From assembly GCF_006517255.1 (NCBI RefSeq), contig NZ_CP041185.1:806001-870000 (forward strand): a stretch of DNA of 64,000 nt, written 5' to 3'. A program made the translations under genes and the position numbers. This document shows positions 8,941 through 18,359 of this stretch, one piece after another (within the stretch, counting starts at the first letter, position 1; every line of letters begins with the position of its first letter). The notes beneath the pieces were generated by a model. The model searched no databases, was not told where the DNA came from, and saw only the letters and a program-made list of their open reading frames with translations. Source of the DNA: Janthinobacterium tructae. GTDB lineage: Bacteria; Pseudomonadota; Gammaproteobacteria; Burkholderiales; Burkholderiaceae_D.

Positions 8941-11900
8941 TTATTGCGCCGCCAGTCCCAGCTTCAAGCCCACCAGCTTGCCCGGTGCGGCCTGCGTTTT
9001 TTCCGGCGCACCGGCGCTGACCCTGGCCGCCGGCGTGCCGTCCTGCTGCAGGGCCGCCAGAATCGCTGCGCTGCGCTGGGCGCCCAGTTTATTCAAGGCA
9101 TCGGCAGGCAAGGGTTGCCTGGCTTCCAGCTGCTCGCGCAAGCCGTTATAGAAGGCGCCCGTGTCGGCCACTTGCGGTTCGCCTTCGATCAGCTTGCCCA
9201 GGCGCTGCAGGACGGGGATTTTTGCCGCCGTCGCAGTGGAGGCGGCTGCCGCTGCCGCTGCGGTGGCTGGTACGGCCGACTCCGCCGCCTTTTTCTGATT
9301 GTCCAGTTCGGCCTTGCCGAAGCGTTCGCCGTACAGCTCGCGCAGGGCGCCCCGTACTTTGCGTTCGCCCAGGTTCAACGGTCCCGGTTCTTCGCCCGCT
9401 TCCAGCTTGATGCCAGCCTTGGCGGCCACGGCGCGGCGCACGGCCTGGGCGCGCAGAGCGGCCCCGTCCGTGTCGCTGTATTGGCCCGGCACGGCCAGCT
9501 TCAGCTGTTTGCGCTTGGCGAGGATTTGCGCCACTTGCTTGAGCTTTTCCCGCTCGGGCGGCAGCAGCACGGCGCTGCCCGCATCGAAGTCGATCGATTC
9601 GAGCTTGTCGGCGCTGATACCCAGCAAGTTGCCCAGTGCGCGGAACGGCGCCGTGACGATTTTTGTCAGCACATTGCCCACGGCTTTCCAGATCAGGGCG
9701 CCATAGCTGAATTGCGGGTCGTTCATGTCGCCCGACACGGGCAAACCGAGGTCGATGCGCCCGTCGCTATCCTTGAGGATGGCCAGCGCCAGTTCCAAAG
9801 GCAGTTTCAAGGCGTCCGGACTGTCGATGCGTTCACCCAGTGTCAGCTTGTCGAGCACGATCTGGTTGGTGCCGTCGAGCTGGCGGTTGCGCACCTTGTA
9901 TTGCAAGTCCAGCGAAATCTTTCCTTCGGCCACCTTGTAGCCGGCGAACTTCATCGTGTACGGCGAGGCGGAGACCATGTCGACGTTCTTGAAAACCACG
10001 TTCAAGTCCGTGTTGTCGGTCGGCGCGAACGGATTTAATTGACCACGCACGCGGGCCAGGCCGAATTCGTCGATGCGGCCGTCGAGTTCGATCTGGCTGC
10101 GCGCATCGCGCTTGGTCGACAGACCCGTGATGACGCCATTGAGTTCATAAATCTTGGCGGCGAACTGGGGCCGCAAGCTCAGGTCGGCAAAGTCCAGCTT
10201 GGCGTTTTGCAGGCGCACGCGGCGCACGCGCACGGGGAAGGCGGCGTCCGGCGCTGCAGCGGCGGGCGCGCTGGCGGTTGCTGGAGCTGGCGCAGTCGCC
10301 GGCTCGGGCGCCTTCACCAGCAGGCGCTGGGCGTTCAGGCTGCGGTCGTTTTCGATGATCAGTTGGGCGTTCGGTTCCACCACGCGCAGCTCGGGAATGT
10401 CGACAAAATCGGGGCCCACGCTGGCCGTCAGCTTGTCGGCGCGCACGCTTTTCCACGAGGCGAAGCGTTTGCCATCCGTTTCATTGAGCACCAGGCCGGC
10501 GATATCCACGCCGCCCTCATAGCGTACTTTTGGCGCTTTCGGCGCGCCACCGCCCGTCGTCAGGCGGCCGCTGCCGGAGAGCGTGCCGCCTGCCAGCTTC
10601 AGTTTCACATGCTGCGCCAGCAAGGGTTGCACGGGCGCAAGGGTCAGCTGTTGCAGATTCAGCTGCGCATCGACGGCGCCCGTGCCCGGCACAAACTTGC
10701 CCTTGGCCGTGAGCAAGCCGCCTTCGCGCAAGCCCACGCCCAGCTCGAACGGCAGCGCCTGTTTCATATCGTTGCTGACCTTGTGCAAGGAGAGCCGCGC
10801 ATCCTGCAGCGTGCCTTTGATGCCAGTGCCCGCGTCATCGAAACGGGCGCCGAACTTGCTCAGTTCTACCTTGTCTACCTTGGTGGACCAGGGCGCGGAC
10901 GGCGTTTCCTTGCCTGCGTCGGCTTTGCGTGAGGCAAACACGGGCAGCTGTTGCGCAATCGCAAATTCTCCCTGGCGGTTGCGCGCCAAGTCGATCTGCG
11001 CGCCGCTGGCCGTCACGGCGCCCAGGTGCACGGTATGCGCGGCCAGGTCGATCTTGCCTTCCGTAAAACCCAATCGGGCCAGTTTGAACGGCGTTTGCGC
11101 GCCCCGCTGCATGGCCAGATCCGCCAGGCTGACATTCGCGCCGTCGATGACGGTGGCCATGCCCGATGGCCCCTGTTGCAAGGCCAGCTGCAAGTTCATC
11201 TGCAACTGCCTGGCGCTCAGCTGCAGGGCAGGCGAGACGGTTTCATCGATGACGGAGACGTCCACGTTGGCCAGCGCCAGTTGATGCAAGTCCACCTTCC
11301 ACTTGCCCGGCCTGGCTGGTGCGGCAGGCACGGCGGCCGCTGCTGCTGGTGCGGGATTGCCAGGCAGCATCAGGTTCGCCACGTCGATCTCGCCCTTGCT
11401 GTCGCGCCGCACGGCCACCTTGCCGCCGTACAGATTGATTTTGTCCACCGTGACGCTTTGGCCTGCCAGGTCGGCGTTCACGCCGGCAATGCCCAAGGTA
11501 GTCAGCGACGTAAATGCTTCTCCCTTGCCATCGCGCACCAGCGCCAGGTCGCGCAAGGCCAGGCCCGCACCTTTGACGGTCGCTTGCAGTGCGCCGTCGG
11601 CATAGGAAAAGGCGTAGGGCAGGCGCGCCGACAGCTTGCCGCTGGTCACCGTGGCGCGCGTATACGCTTTCAAATACGCGGCCAGGCCGGGCAGGGAGGC
11701 GTCGTTCAGTATCAGTTCGCCTTCGCCGCGGATGGGGCTGAGCGAGGCCGTGCCGCGCCAGTGCAGCTTGCCGCCGCGCGCCGCATCGGCGCTGAGGCTG
11801 TAGCTGCCGTTGGTGTCAGGCAGGGTCGAAATATTGTCGAGCGTAAAGTTGATCGGCGTGAAGTTGTCCGCGTAGCCCGCCTTCTGGTCATGCCAGTCCA

Positions 11901-12411
11901 CTTTGCCTTGTTCCAGCGCAAAATGGCCGATGACGAGGCGCGGCATGCCGCCTTCGCTTTTTTCAGGATGGTTGCGTTGCCAGGTGGCCAGCACTTCAGC
12001 CAGGTTGAACTTGCCATCCGGCGTGATCGTCAGCTGGGCTTGCGGCGCCGTGATACGGATTTCCGCCAGGCTCCAGGCGCGACGCACGATGGATTTCCAT
12101 TCCAGCTGCACGGCCAGGGCGCCGATGGACAGCAGCGGCGCATTGTTTGCGCTGGACGCTTCCCTGAAAGCGATCTGGTCCGCTTCCAGGCGCAAGGTAA
12201 ACGGGTTGAAGCGCACATCGGCGATGCTGGCCTGGCGCGCGAGTTCTTTCTCTGCAAATTTGGGTAGCTGGTGCTTGATGACGTAGGGCACCAGCCAGAA
12301 GCCGGCCGCGCTGTAGGCGGCCAGGGCGCAGCCTGTTCCAACGGCCCAGCGCTGCCAGCGTTTCCAGCGAAATGTTTTCGTCTGCACGCTTTTCTTGTCG
12401 ATTGTGTTCAC
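8941..12411 (-). CDS. DUF748 / AsmA-like envelope protein
   Basis: 1156 residues from a GTG at 12411, preceded by AAAAGG about 7 bases upstream; ATG codons further out (12444) lack such a site. A cytoplasmic basic stretch (KTFRWKRWQRW) precedes one transmembrane segment (about residues 22-44), and the rest is a long periplasmic repeat-rich beta structure typical of DUF748/AsmA-like proteins. Near the C-terminus, IDFDAGSAVLLPPEREKLKQ resembles an OmpA-type peptidoglycan-binding segment. Large AsmA-like proteins bridge inner and outer membranes and are implicated in phospholipid transport; that role is inference here. It is divergent from the siderophore receptor and stands alone. Confidence 0.82.
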   Translation of the reverse strand: MNTIDKKSVQTKTFRWKRWQRWAVGTGCALAAYSAAGFWLVPYVIKHQLPKFAEKELARQASIADVRFNPFTLRLEADQIAFREASSANNAPLLSIGALAVQLEWKSIVRRAWSLAEIRITAPQAQLTITPDGKFNLAEVLATWQRNHPEKSEGGMPRLVIGHFALEQGKVDWHDQKAGYADNFTPINFTLDNISTLPDTNGSYSLSADAARGGKLHWRGTASLSPIRGEGELILNDASLPGLAAYLKAYTRATVTSGKLSARLPYAFSYADGALQATVKGAGLALRDLALVRDGKGEAFTSLTTLGIAGVNADLAGQSVTVDKINLYGGKVAVRRDSKGEIDVANLMLPGNPAPAAAAAVPAAPARPGKWKVDLHQLALANVDVSVIDETVSPALQLSARQLQMNLQLALQQGPSGMATVIDGANVSLADLAMQRGAQTPFKLARLGFTEGKIDLAAHTVHLGAVTASGAQIDLARNRQGEFAIAQQLPVFASRKADAGKETPSAPWSTKVDKVELSKFGARFDDAGTGIKGTLQDARLSLHKVSNDMKQALPFELGVGLREGGLLTAKGKFVPGTGAVDAQLNLQQLTLAPVQPLLAQHVKLKLAGGTLSGSGRLTTGGGAPKAPKVRYEGGVDIAGLVLNETDGKRFASWKSVRADKLTASVGPDFVDIPELRVVEPNAQLIIENDRSLNAQRLLVKAPEPATAPAPATASAPAAAAPDAAFPVRVRRVRLQNAKLDFADLSLRPQFAAKIYELNGVITGLSTKRDARSQIELDGRIDEFGLARVRGQLNPFAPTDNTDLNVVFKNVDMVSASPYTMKFAGYKVAEGKISLDLQYKVRNRQLDGTNQIVLDKLTLGERIDSPDALKLPLELALAILKDSDGRIDLGLPVSGDMNDPQFSYGALIWKAVGNVLTKIVTAPFRALGNLLGISADKLESIDFDAGSAVLLPPEREKLKQVAQILAKRKQLKLAVPGQYSDTDGAALRAQAVRRAVAAKAGIKLEAGEEPGPLNLGERKVRGALRELYGERFGKAELDNQKKAAESAVPATAAAAAAASTATAAKIPVLQRLGKLIEGEPQVADTGAFYNGLREQLEARQPLPADALNKLGAQRSAAILAALQQDGTPAARVSAGAPEKTQAAPGKLVGLKLGLAAQ

Positions 12412-12573
12412 GAACTTACCTTTTGATCTTGTTGGGCGGCGCATCGGGTGCGCCGTGACTGTCAGTATGCCTCTTTGCGGCCTCGTCTGCAAAATGCAAA
12501 CGTGTTCATATGATAACAGGCGCCATGGTGGCCTTGTTTCTTCTATAAAACTCACACAAACTCACCCTCACTT

Positions 12574-12592
12574 GATAATGATTCTCATTATC
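12574..12592. promoter_or_regulatory. Fur box upstream of the siderophore receptor
   Basis: GATAATGATTCTCATTATC matches the classic 19-bp Fur consensus GATAATGATAATCATTATC at 17 of 19 positions. It lies 63 bases before the receptor start, where iron-loaded Fur would block transcription. Confidence 0.92.
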
Positions 12593-12654
12593 GGTATCAT
12601 GGCCGCTAACCGTAAGTTTCCATTTGTACATATTCTCATTGAAAGCCCGATGTC

Positions 12655-14790
12655 ATGCCTGTCGTCTCTCCTCGCACCCGCTTGCTTCCAGTCGCCGCCG
12701 CCCTGTCGCTGGCCTTCGCTTCCCATGCGGCCCATGCCGCCAGCGGCCAGGACGATCTGACGGCTGGCGATGAGAAAGTCATGCAAGCCGTGCAAGTGAC
12801 GGGCGCGCGCGCGCAAGGCCTGGTGCCCGTCACGACGGAGGCGGGCAGCTTTCGTGGCGCCAACATCATGGACGTGCCCTCGACCGTCAACGTGATCACG
12901 CGCGCATTGCTGGAGCAGCAAGCCGTGTCCGGCCTGTACGACGCCGTGCGCAACACGGCCGGCGTGACGCGCCAGCAAAACGGCGGCGAAACGTGGGATC
13001 AGTTGGTGATACGCGGCATCGCCGTGGAAAACCGCACGAATTACCGCCTCAACGGCTCCATGCCCATCATGAATTTCTCGCAAGTGCCCATGGAAAACAA
13101 GGAAAGGGTGGAAGTGCTGAAGGGCGCCTCGGCCCTGTACTACGGTTTTACCTCGCCGGCCGGCGTCGTCAACTTCGTCACCAAGCGGGCGGGCAGCCAG
13201 CCCGTCACCAGCATGGGCCTGAGTCTCGACGACCGTGGCAGTGCCGTGGCAAATATTGACGTGGGTCGCCGCTTTGGCGCGCAGCAGGAATTTGGCGTGC
13301 GCATCAACGCGGCCGGCGGCACCCTGGGTTCCTGGCTGGACCATGTCGGCAACGGCAACCGCCGCTTCATTTCCACGGCGCTCGACTGGCGCGTGAGCAA
13401 TAAACTGCTGCTGAAGGCGGACCTGGAATATGAGCGCCGCAAGGTGACGGAGCAGGCGGGCGTGGCCTTGCCCACGGCCGTGAAAGGCGTGATCAGCTTG
13501 CCGCGCGCCGTCGATCCGCGCCAGTTGATCGGCCCCGACTGGTCGGCTTTCGAAGCGCAGACGAAAAACGCGCAATTGCGCGCCGATTATGCCGTCACGG
13601 ACGGCTGGGCCCTGACGGTGGAAGCGGGCCACTCGGAAACGGCGCGCGACCGCCGCCTGGCGATCTTTCGCCTGAATAACGCAGCAGCACTGGCCACGGG
13701 GGCGGGGCGTATCACGGGCAATATCCAGCACAGCGTGACCGCGTCGGACTTGCTGCGCGCGGAACTGGCCGGCAATTTCAGCACGGGTTTTATCTCCCAT
13801 GAACTTACCCTGGGCGCCTCGCGCACGGACAAGTCGCAAGATCCTATTTACCAGAGCAATTACACGATTGCGTCGCAAAACCTGTACAACCCCGTGCCCG
13901 TGACGAATGTCGTGTTCGGTCCCAAGCCGGCTTCGCCGACGACGGCCGCGCTCGACACCCGTGACACGGGCTTGTACGCGCTTGACCGCATGGTCTTCAG
14001 CCCGCAATGGCAAAGTATCATCGGCGTGCGGCGCAGCAGCTACCAAAGCGACCAGGGCGGCAGCCACTATGACGTCAGCAAGACGACGCCGATGGCGTCA
14101 TTGATCTACAAGGCCACGCCCGAGCTGTCGTTCTACGCGTCCACGGCGCGCGGGCTGGAAGAGGGCGAGACGGGCCCGACGGGCACCGCCAACCAGGGCG
14201 TCAAGATGGCGCCCGGCGTGAGCAAACAACAGGAAGTGGGCGCACGCTGGCTGACGCCGGGCGGCACCTTGGTCTCCGCCGCGCTGTTCGACATCACGCG
14301 CCCCGGCTATTACACGAATGCCAGCAATGTGTTTACGTCGGACGGCGAACAGCGCTACCGTGGCGTGGAACTGTCGACGCAAGGCAAGCTGACGCGCCAG
14401 CTGTCGTGGCAGACGTCGGCGCAGTTGCTCGCCCCCGAGTTTGCCCATATCAACGCCGACTACAATGGCAAGGCGCCGGAAAACGCGTCGAAACGCACGG
14501 CCAGCGCCTTTCTCGCCTACGCGTTTGACTTTGTACCGGGCCTGTCCGTCAACGGTGGCGCGTATTACTATAGCGCCCGTCCCGTCAATGACCTGAACCA
14601 GGCTTTCCTCGGCGGGGTGACACTTTTCAGCGCGGGCGCCCGCTATGCCAGCACGGTAATGAACAAGGCCGTCGTGTGGCAACTCAACGTGGAGAACCTT
14701 GCCGACAAGCGCTATTGGGCCGGCGCCGGCACGCGTTTGGCGTCCGGCGCGCCGCGCGCCATCAAGCTGTCGATGAAGGTGGATTTGTAA
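12655..14790 (+). CDS. TonB-dependent siderophore receptor
   Basis: 711 residues. A signal peptide ends near SHAAHA at about residue 25. A TonB-box-like segment (QAVQVTG) is followed by a plug domain (DVPSTVNVITRALLEQQ, VLKGASALYYG, AGVVNFVTKRAG), then a 22-strand-type barrel ending in a hydrophobic C-terminus (IKLSMKVDL). The plug motifs are those of the siderophore-receptor subfamily (ferrichrome/pyoverdine/catecholate type). The substrate cannot be read from sequence, and no siderophore synthesis genes are nearby, so it may take up foreign siderophores. A near-consensus Fur box at 12574-12592 implies iron repression. Confidence 0.93.
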   Translation: MPVVSPRTRLLPVAAALSLAFASHAAHAASGQDDLTAGDEKVMQAVQVTGARAQGLVPVTTEAGSFRGANIMDVPSTVNVITRALLEQQAVSGLYDAVRNTAGVTRQQNGGETWDQLVIRGIAVENRTNYRLNGSMPIMNFSQVPMENKERVEVLKGASALYYGFTSPAGVVNFVTKRAGSQPVTSMGLSLDDRGSAVANIDVGRRFGAQQEFGVRINAAGGTLGSWLDHVGNGNRRFISTALDWRVSNKLLLKADLEYERRKVTEQAGVALPTAVKGVISLPRAVDPRQLIGPDWSAFEAQTKNAQLRADYAVTDGWALTVEAGHSETARDRRLAIFRLNNAAALATGAGRITGNIQHSVTASDLLRAELAGNFSTGFISHELTLGASRTDKSQDPIYQSNYTIASQNLYNPVPVTNVVFGPKPASPTTAALDTRDTGLYALDRMVFSPQWQSIIGVRRSSYQSDQGGSHYDVSKTTPMASLIYKATPELSFYASTARGLEEGETGPTGTANQGVKMAPGVSKQQEVGARWLTPGGTLVSAALFDITRPGYYTNASNVFTSDGEQRYRGVELSTQGKLTRQLSWQTSAQLLAPEFAHINADYNGKAPENASKRTASAFLAYAFDFVPGLSVNGGAYYYSARPVNDLNQAFLGGVTLFSAGARYASTVMNKAVVWQLNVENLADKRYWAGAGTRLASGAPRAIKLSMKVDL

Positions 14791-14791
14791 G

Positions 14792-14938
14792 AACGCCTAT
14801 CAAAACCTACTGCGCGTCGTAATTTGCGGCCTGCGATGCTCACTGGCTCGGCGCCCCCGTACCTTCGTACAGTTGCGCTTCTCAAGCCAACGGGGGCGCC
14901 GAGCCTTCCTTCCGCTCGCCACGGTTTTGTTAGGCGTT
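14792..14938. repeat. Composite inverted-repeat intergenic element
   Basis: A 147-bp structured element starts just after the receptor stop. Outer arms AACGCCTATCAAAACC (14792-14807) and GGTTTTGTTAGGCGTT (14923-14938) pair with one mismatch. Inside, GGCTCGGCGCCCCCGT (14845-14860) pairs perfectly with ACGGGGGCGCCGAGCC (14890-14905) around a 29-base loop. There is no ORF. It could be a REP/MITE-like repeat, a large terminator, or both. Confidence 0.75.
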
Positions 14939-14956
14939 GTAAGTCAGGTTTGACTT

Positions 14957-14976
14957 GCGCCCTGTGCACAGGGCGC
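14957..14976. promoter_or_regulatory. Perfect 20-bp palindrome in the copper-locus promoter
   Basis: GCGCCCTGTGCACAGGGCGC is an exact palindrome. A -10-like TACAAT (14986-14991) lies 9 bases downstream, so the palindrome covers the expected -35 region, an arrangement suited to a dimeric repressor. The cognate regulator is unknown. Confidence 0.55.
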
Positions 14977-14997
14977 TTGCTTTGATACAATGTTGCC

Positions 14998-15396
14998 ATG
15001 TTCATCAGCAAAGGCAAGGCCAGCATCGTCCTGTGGATCGCGTGTATCGCCATCTTCCTGGCCACGCTCGCCCCTACGGTGTCGCGCGCGCTGACGGTCG
15101 CCAGCGGCATGGCCGTGCCCAGCCTGGAAATCTGTTCGGTGGCGGGCGGCATGCAAGCCATGCCCGCCCGCTACGATGCGCAAGAACCCTCCGCTCCTGA
15201 AAAGCAGGGCATGCGCATGGGCGATTGCCCGTGCTGCAGCATGCATGCGGACACCTTGTCGCTTCCGCCTACCTCCCTCGTGCTCGCTTCCGGAGAAGTC
15301 CTCACGGGCTTGCTGCCCGAGCTGTTCTACCAATCCGCCACGCCGCTGTTCGCCTGGACGCCCGCCCATCCCCGTGGCCCGCCTGCCGCTTTCTGA
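14998..15396 (+). CDS. DUF2946 family protein, copper-associated
   Basis: 132 residues. An N-terminal hydrophobic segment (about 9-30) could be a signal anchor. The middle contains GDCPCCSMHAD, a Cys/His/Met cluster suited to copper binding and typical of DUF2946 proteins, and other Met residues lie nearby. Members of this family often sit directly before TonB-dependent copper receptors, as here (90 bases before the receptor ATG). A role in copper handling in the periplasm or membrane is inferred from that context. The perfect palindrome just upstream probably controls the pair. Confidence 0.75.
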   Translation: MFISKGKASIVLWIACIAIFLATLAPTVSRALTVASGMAVPSLEICSVAGGMQAMPARYDAQEPSAPEKQGMRMGDCPCCSMHADTLSLPPTSLVLASGEVLTGLLPELFYQSATPLFAWTPAHPRGPPAAF

Positions 15397-15485
15397 TCTG
15401 TCCCTTTCCCTGAACTGCCTTGCGCCACGCGTGCCGTGCGCTTGCGTATGTTCGTCTTACCTATACAGAATCTGAAAGCAGCACC

Positions 15486-17564
15486 ATGAAACATTTACCG
15501 TTATTGATTTCCCTCGCCATCGCCATGCCTGCCGTGGCCCAGTCGCGCGCTGAAGATGTTTTGCCCGAGATGAAAGTCATTGTGACAGCCATCGGTGACG
15601 GCTACCGTCCCGCCGCCGACACGGCCCTGATGCTCAGCAGCACACCCGGCTACAGCGTGGCGGCCGGCGGCGGCGTATCCGGCTTGCCTGTAGTGAATGG
15701 CTTTGCGGATGACCGCATCAAGATTCGCATCGACGGCATGGAATTGACCTCCGCCTGCGCCAATCATATGAATGCGCCGCTGTCGTACATCGACCCGCAG
15801 CAGGTGCAGCGCATCCGGCTGATCGCGGGTGTCACACCCGTCAGCGCGGGTGGCGACAGCATCGCCGGCACCATCGAAGTGCAATCGAACGCGCCCGTGT
15901 TCGCCCAGCCCGGCGCGGCGCTGCTGACGCAAGGCAGCTTTGCCGTCTCGGGACGCAGCGTCAACAACAGCGTGGCGACCAGCGTGAATGCCTCGGCCGG
16001 CAGCGACACGCTGAGCATCGGCTACAACGGCGCTTACACGCGCGGCCACAGCTATGACGATGGCCACGGCAACAAGGTGCTGGCCAGCATGTTCGAGAGC
16101 ATCAACCAGGCCATCGTGCTGGCGGCGAAACGCGATGGACAGCAGCTGACCCTGCGCGCCGGCGTGCAGCATATCCCGTACCAGGGTTTTCCGAACCAGT
16201 ATATGGACATGACGGACAACCACGGCCAGTTCGCCAATCTCGCCTACAAAGGCGAGTTCGGCTGGGGCGTGCTGGATGCGCGTGCCTACTGGCAGCAGAC
16301 GGACCATGAAATGGGCTTCTTCTCGCCCGAGCGCACGGGCACGATGCCGATGATTACGCATGGACGCAACACGGGCTATGCGCTGATGGCCAGCTTGCCG
16401 ATGGCTGCGGGCGAGTTGCGCCTGGGCCAGGAGTGGCACGGTTTCCGCCTCGACGACTATTGGCCTGCCGTGCCCGGTTCCATGATGATGGGGCCGCGCA
16501 CCTATTTGAACATCAACGACGGCAAGCGCGACCGCACCGTGCTGTTCGGCGAGCTGGAAACGCGGCACGATGCGCGCTGGACTAGCGTGCTGGGCGTGCG
16601 CGGCGAATCCGTGCGCATGGAGTCGGGCGACGTGCAAGCGTATGGTACCAACATGATGAACATGCCGGACCTGATGGCCGCCCGGGCCTTCAATGCGCGC
16701 AGCCGCAGCCAGCGCGACACGAATATCGATGCGACGGCGCAAGCGACCTTCACGCCGGATACGGCCAGCAGCTATGAATTCGCGCTGGCGCGCAAGGTGC
16801 GCTCACCGAATCTGTACGAGCGCTATTCGTGGGGGCGCGGCTCGATGGCCATGACCATGACCAACTGGTTTGGCGATGGCAACGGCTATGTGGGCGATAT
16901 CGACCTGAAACCCGAGACGGCTTACACGGCCGCGTTCACGGCCGACTGGCATGGCGGCGGCGAGCAGGGCTGGTTCCTGCGCGTCAACCCCTACTACAGT
17001 AAGGTCGACAATTACATCGACGTCGACGTGCTGGCGTCTTTCCACCCGTACATGAAAATGGGCGCGAATGGCAACTTGTTGCGCTTTGCCAACCACGACG
17101 CCAAGCTGTATGGCGTGAATCTGGCATTGCAGCTGCCGCTGGCGCGCAGCAGCCAATGGGGCAGCTTGATCGCCAGTGGCAATGCAGCTTACACGCGGGG
17201 CAAGCGCAGCGATGGCGGCGACCTGTACCGCATGATGCCGTTCAACGCCTTGCTGGCCGTCGAGCACAAGCTGGGCGCCTGGAGCAGCCGCATCGAAACG
17301 AAGATCGTTGCCCGCAAGGACAAGGTCGATGCGCGCCGCTTCGAACCGGAGACGGGCGGCTACGCGCTCGTCAACCTGCGCAGCAGCGTGGCATTGAGCA
17401 AGATGGCCAGCCTGAGCGCGGGCGTGAGCAACCTGTTCAACCGCGCGTATGCGGACCCGCTCGGTGGCGTGTATTTGTCGGGGCTTAAAGCGAATGGCGG
17501 GGCGTTGCAAGCCTTGCCGGCCGAGGGCAGGTCGATTGATCTGGGGCTGCAGCTGAAGTTCTAA
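15486..17564 (+). CDS. oprC: TonB-dependent copper receptor, OprC-like
   Basis: 692 residues from the ATG at 15486, which begins a clean signal peptide (MKHLPLLISLAIAMPAVAQS); the reading upstream to 15420 adds no signal features. The plug has DDRIKIRIDGMELTSACANH; Cys91 and Met95 form the CxxxM copper-site motif known from Pseudomonas OprC. The barrel is rich in Met clusters (SMMMGPRTY, NMMNMPDLM, SMAMTMTNW). The protein ends in a C-terminal aromatic (LGLQLKF), as outer-membrane barrels do. It should import or bind copper at the outer membrane. It is co-oriented with the DUF2946 gene and probably shares its promoter. Confidence 0.92.
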   Translation: MKHLPLLISLAIAMPAVAQSRAEDVLPEMKVIVTAIGDGYRPAADTALMLSSTPGYSVAAGGGVSGLPVVNGFADDRIKIRIDGMELTSACANHMNAPLSYIDPQQVQRIRLIAGVTPVSAGGDSIAGTIEVQSNAPVFAQPGAALLTQGSFAVSGRSVNNSVATSVNASAGSDTLSIGYNGAYTRGHSYDDGHGNKVLASMFESINQAIVLAAKRDGQQLTLRAGVQHIPYQGFPNQYMDMTDNHGQFANLAYKGEFGWGVLDARAYWQQTDHEMGFFSPERTGTMPMITHGRNTGYALMASLPMAAGELRLGQEWHGFRLDDYWPAVPGSMMMGPRTYLNINDGKRDRTVLFGELETRHDARWTSVLGVRGESVRMESGDVQAYGTNMMNMPDLMAARAFNARSRSQRDTNIDATAQATFTPDTASSYEFALARKVRSPNLYERYSWGRGSMAMTMTNWFGDGNGYVGDIDLKPETAYTAAFTADWHGGGEQGWFLRVNPYYSKVDNYIDVDVLASFHPYMKMGANGNLLRFANHDAKLYGVNLALQLPLARSSQWGSLIASGNAAYTRGKRSDGGDLYRMMPFNALLAVEHKLGAWSSRIETKIVARKDKVDARRFEPETGGYALVNLRSSVALSKMASLSAGVSNLFNRAYADPLGGVYLSGLKANGGALQALPAEGRSIDLGLQLKF

Positions 17565-17862
17565 GGCTGGCAATTGGCTATGGCGCCTTCCTCCTGCCGG
17601 TGGTGGAAGGCGTCTGCGGGAGTCACCGCATCGATCTAGTCAGGTGCTTGCGACGATGTGCGCCTGTTTCTTTTTACGGTCATTTGGTATTCTCGATGGC
17701 ATCCTGGCTCTGGTATTTGCCGCACAGGCCTACGTCGGGCAGTCCTCTTGCCGATGCCATCGACAGGTCGCTGGTATTGGCAAATGAAGGGCTGGAAAAT
17801 CTGGAGAGCGGGCGTGCCCGGCGTCGATTATCCAGCGCCCCAGGCCATCCGCCACAACGCCA
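17565..17862. other. Intergenic stretch with a weak hairpin
   Basis: No convincing gene. An 8-bp stem (CGCCTTCC at 17584-17591 with GGAAGGCG at 17605-17612) shortly after the copper receptor may be a weak terminator, but it has no T-run. Short readings on the plus strand have neither ribosome sites nor family features. Confidence 0.4.
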
Positions 17863-18087
17863 TCAATTTTCGCCGCCGCTCTTTTTTCGCCGTGACCCCG
17901 TCAGGACGCGCAGCGCGGTAGCAATCGGCACCTTGTTCCTGGCAAGGTAGGCGGCGGCCGTGGCAGTATCGAGCATTTCCTGGAAGATAATGCCGACCTC
18001 GACCTTTTGGGCTGTCAGATCGTCCTGCCTTGCGCAGTCGAGGATGTCCATATTCGTAGCATTGGCTTTGTCATTGTTGGAGCGCAT
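17863..18087 (-). CDS. Small uncharacterised protein
   Basis: 74 residues starting from an ATG at 18087 with GAGG 5 bases upstream. The N-terminus is polar, the centre is helical with an amphipathic stretch (IFQEMLDTATAAAYLARNKV), and the tail is basic (GSRRKKSGG). There is no signal peptide and I do not recognise a domain. The good ribosome site and ordinary composition favour a real gene. Its neighbours (copper receptor, NYN protein) give no functional clue. Confidence 0.55.
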   Translation of the reverse strand: MRSNNDKANATNMDILDCARQDDLTAQKVEVGIIFQEMLDTATAAAYLARNKVPIATALRVLTGSRRKKSGGEN

Positions 18088-18359
18088 TTTTGCCTCAGTA
18101 GAAAAGAGAAAAAATGTCCCCTTTGTTTGCCTTAAAGATAACTTATTTTTGTGCCTTTGTGGAAATTTTTCTTTAATCGATAGTGCATTCAGGAATTAAA
18201 TTTAGCTATCGACAGGGATCAGGTGCAGGTTTGGATATTGCTTGCCGGAACATTTGACTGCATAGTAGGGACTGCACATACACTGCGGCTACCTGATTGG
18301 CCCGTGTGCATTGATATTGAGCCACCTCCGGAATCTCAACTTTTTGAAGCCCCAAAATT

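Noticed and set aside
17600..17950. 116-residue plus-strand reading after the copper receptor
   Set aside because: No ribosome site or recognisable domain, and it overlaps the better-supported small gene on the other strand.
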